A stretch of 6,915 nt of DNA. Source: Flavisolibacter sp. Its GTDB lineage: Bacteria > Bacteroidota > Bacteroidia > Chitinophagales > Chitinophagaceae. Under the pieces are notes generated by a model, which was given only the letters and a program-made list of their open reading frames with translations, was not told the origin of the DNA and ran no database searches. Shown here piece by piece: positions 6,629 to 6,915 of the stretch; the first letter of the stretch is position 1, and each line of letters begins with the position of its first letter. The translations under genes were made by a program, and so were the position numbers. Location of the stretch: contig JAGIAB010000166.1 in assembly GCA_017745135.1 (NCBI GenBank), forward strand, positions 1 to 6,915, given 5' to 3'.

Positions 6629-6688
6629 ATCGAAGAAAGGAGAATTATAAAAATATTTTTAAAAAGAACAAGTGTGATACGTGAAATA

Positions 6689-6915
6689 ATGAATTCACAA
6701 ATAAGGAAAACCAAAGCAAGCAAATCATGTTTTATGATTTGCTTGCTCTTTTCATTTATTGCCCATTCGCAGGATGTAATTGAAATCTATCCTGGTGCTG
6801 TTCCGAATTCAAAAAAAACAGAGAAGAAAGAAACTTTCAATTCTGGAATGTTCCGCAGCGTAATAAAGCCAACGCTGGAAGTTTACCTTCCCGAAAAAGA
6901 AAAAGCCAACGGTAC
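6689..6915 (+). CDS. Secreted alpha/beta hydrolase, 3'-partial; paralogue of the 1826 gene
   Basis: This is the first 75 codons of a hydrolase cut by the right edge. The start MNSQIRKTKASKSC leads into a hydrophobic signal-peptide core and likely cleavage AHS|Q. The mature start IEIYPGAVPNSK parallels LLYPNGVPNSK in the 1826 protein, and VIKPTLEVYLPEKEKANGT parallels VTQPTITVFRPDDNKNSGT, so both belong to the same acetyl-xylan-esterase/BD-FAE-like group. The catalytic Ser, Asp and His lie beyond the window, so activity cannot be judged. The frame is also open upstream (GTG at 6674, then back to about 6629 without another standard start); ATG 6689 gives the best signal peptide. An AGGAG sits at 6638-6642, too far (46 nt) to serve this ATG. 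A perfect 14-bp hairpin covers its signal-peptide codons. It follows a terminator, so it likely has its own promoter in 6571-6688. Confidence 0.85.
   Translation, partial: MNSQIRKTKASKSCFMICLLFSFIAHSQDVIEIYPGAVPNSKKTEKKETFNSGMFRSVIKPTLEVYLPEKEKANG
6715..6747 (+). repeat. Perfect 14-bp hairpin within signal-peptide codons
   Basis: AGCAAGCAAATCAT (6715-6728), loop GTTTT, ATGATTTGCTTGCT (6734-6747): 14 bp with no mismatch and a 5-nt loop, followed by CTCTTTTCATTT. It spans nt 27-59 of the partial hydrolase CDS (codons 9-20). The stem followed by T-rich sequence resembles an attenuator or intrinsic terminator inside the reading frame. Confidence 0.7.

Noticed and set aside
6638..6691. AGGAG at 6638-6642 as the ribosome-binding site of the last hydrolase, implying an upstream start
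   Set aside because: No ATG, GTG or TTG follows at a usable distance in frame (only ATT/ATA). The ATG at 6689 begins a normal signal peptide, and Bacteroidota often lack Shine-Dalgarno sequences.

Overview
The window looks like a chromosomal stretch of a Bacteroidota bacterium, possibly of the Chitinophagales/Sphingobacteriales type (inference). The reasons are AT-rich DNA, long AT-rich spacers, weak or absent Shine-Dalgarno sequences, signal peptides ending just before Gln, a transketolase split into two adjacent genes, several secreted carbohydrate-esterase-like hydrolases, and a decayed 'DGLSSSSV' propeller sensor typical of this phylum.

Layout. Positions 2-1792 hold the two halves of transketolase: the N-terminal TPP-binding subunit, cut by the left edge, and the C-terminal subunit. 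Both are on + and 21 bp apart. Positions 1826-2740 encode a secreted alpha/beta hydrolase of the acetyl-xylan-esterase/BD-FAE type, 33 bp downstream. A gene-poor 1.1 kb follows (2741-3861). It is not empty: it contains the decayed C-terminus of a YyaL/DUF255-type thioredoxin-domain protein on the minus strand, the decayed N-terminus of a two-component-propeller sensor on the plus strand, and a terminator-like hairpin. Positions 3862-4686 encode a secreted esterase-D-family hydrolase. A second AT-rich gap (4687-5352) has no convincing gene. Positions 5353-6570 encode a larger secreted esterase with an N-terminal CBM48/E-set-like domain and a Pro/Gly-rich insertion, followed by a good terminator (6584-6628). 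The right edge cuts a fourth secreted hydrolase (from 6689) that is a paralogue of the 1826 gene.

Function. Four exported alpha/beta hydrolases from at least three subfamilies, all on the same strand, suggest periplasmic or extracellular removal of ester groups (acetyl or feruloyl type) from plant polysaccharide. The transketolase pair would help feed released pentoses into central metabolism. That link rests on co-location and family knowledge only. The spacers are long and hold relics, so the hydrolases are probably separate transcription units rather than one operon.

No wholly new system is evident. The points most worth a second look are the two gene relics in the 'empty' spacer, and perfect hairpins beginning at the same nucleotide (nt 27 of the CDS) inside the signal-peptide codons of the two paralogous hydrolases.
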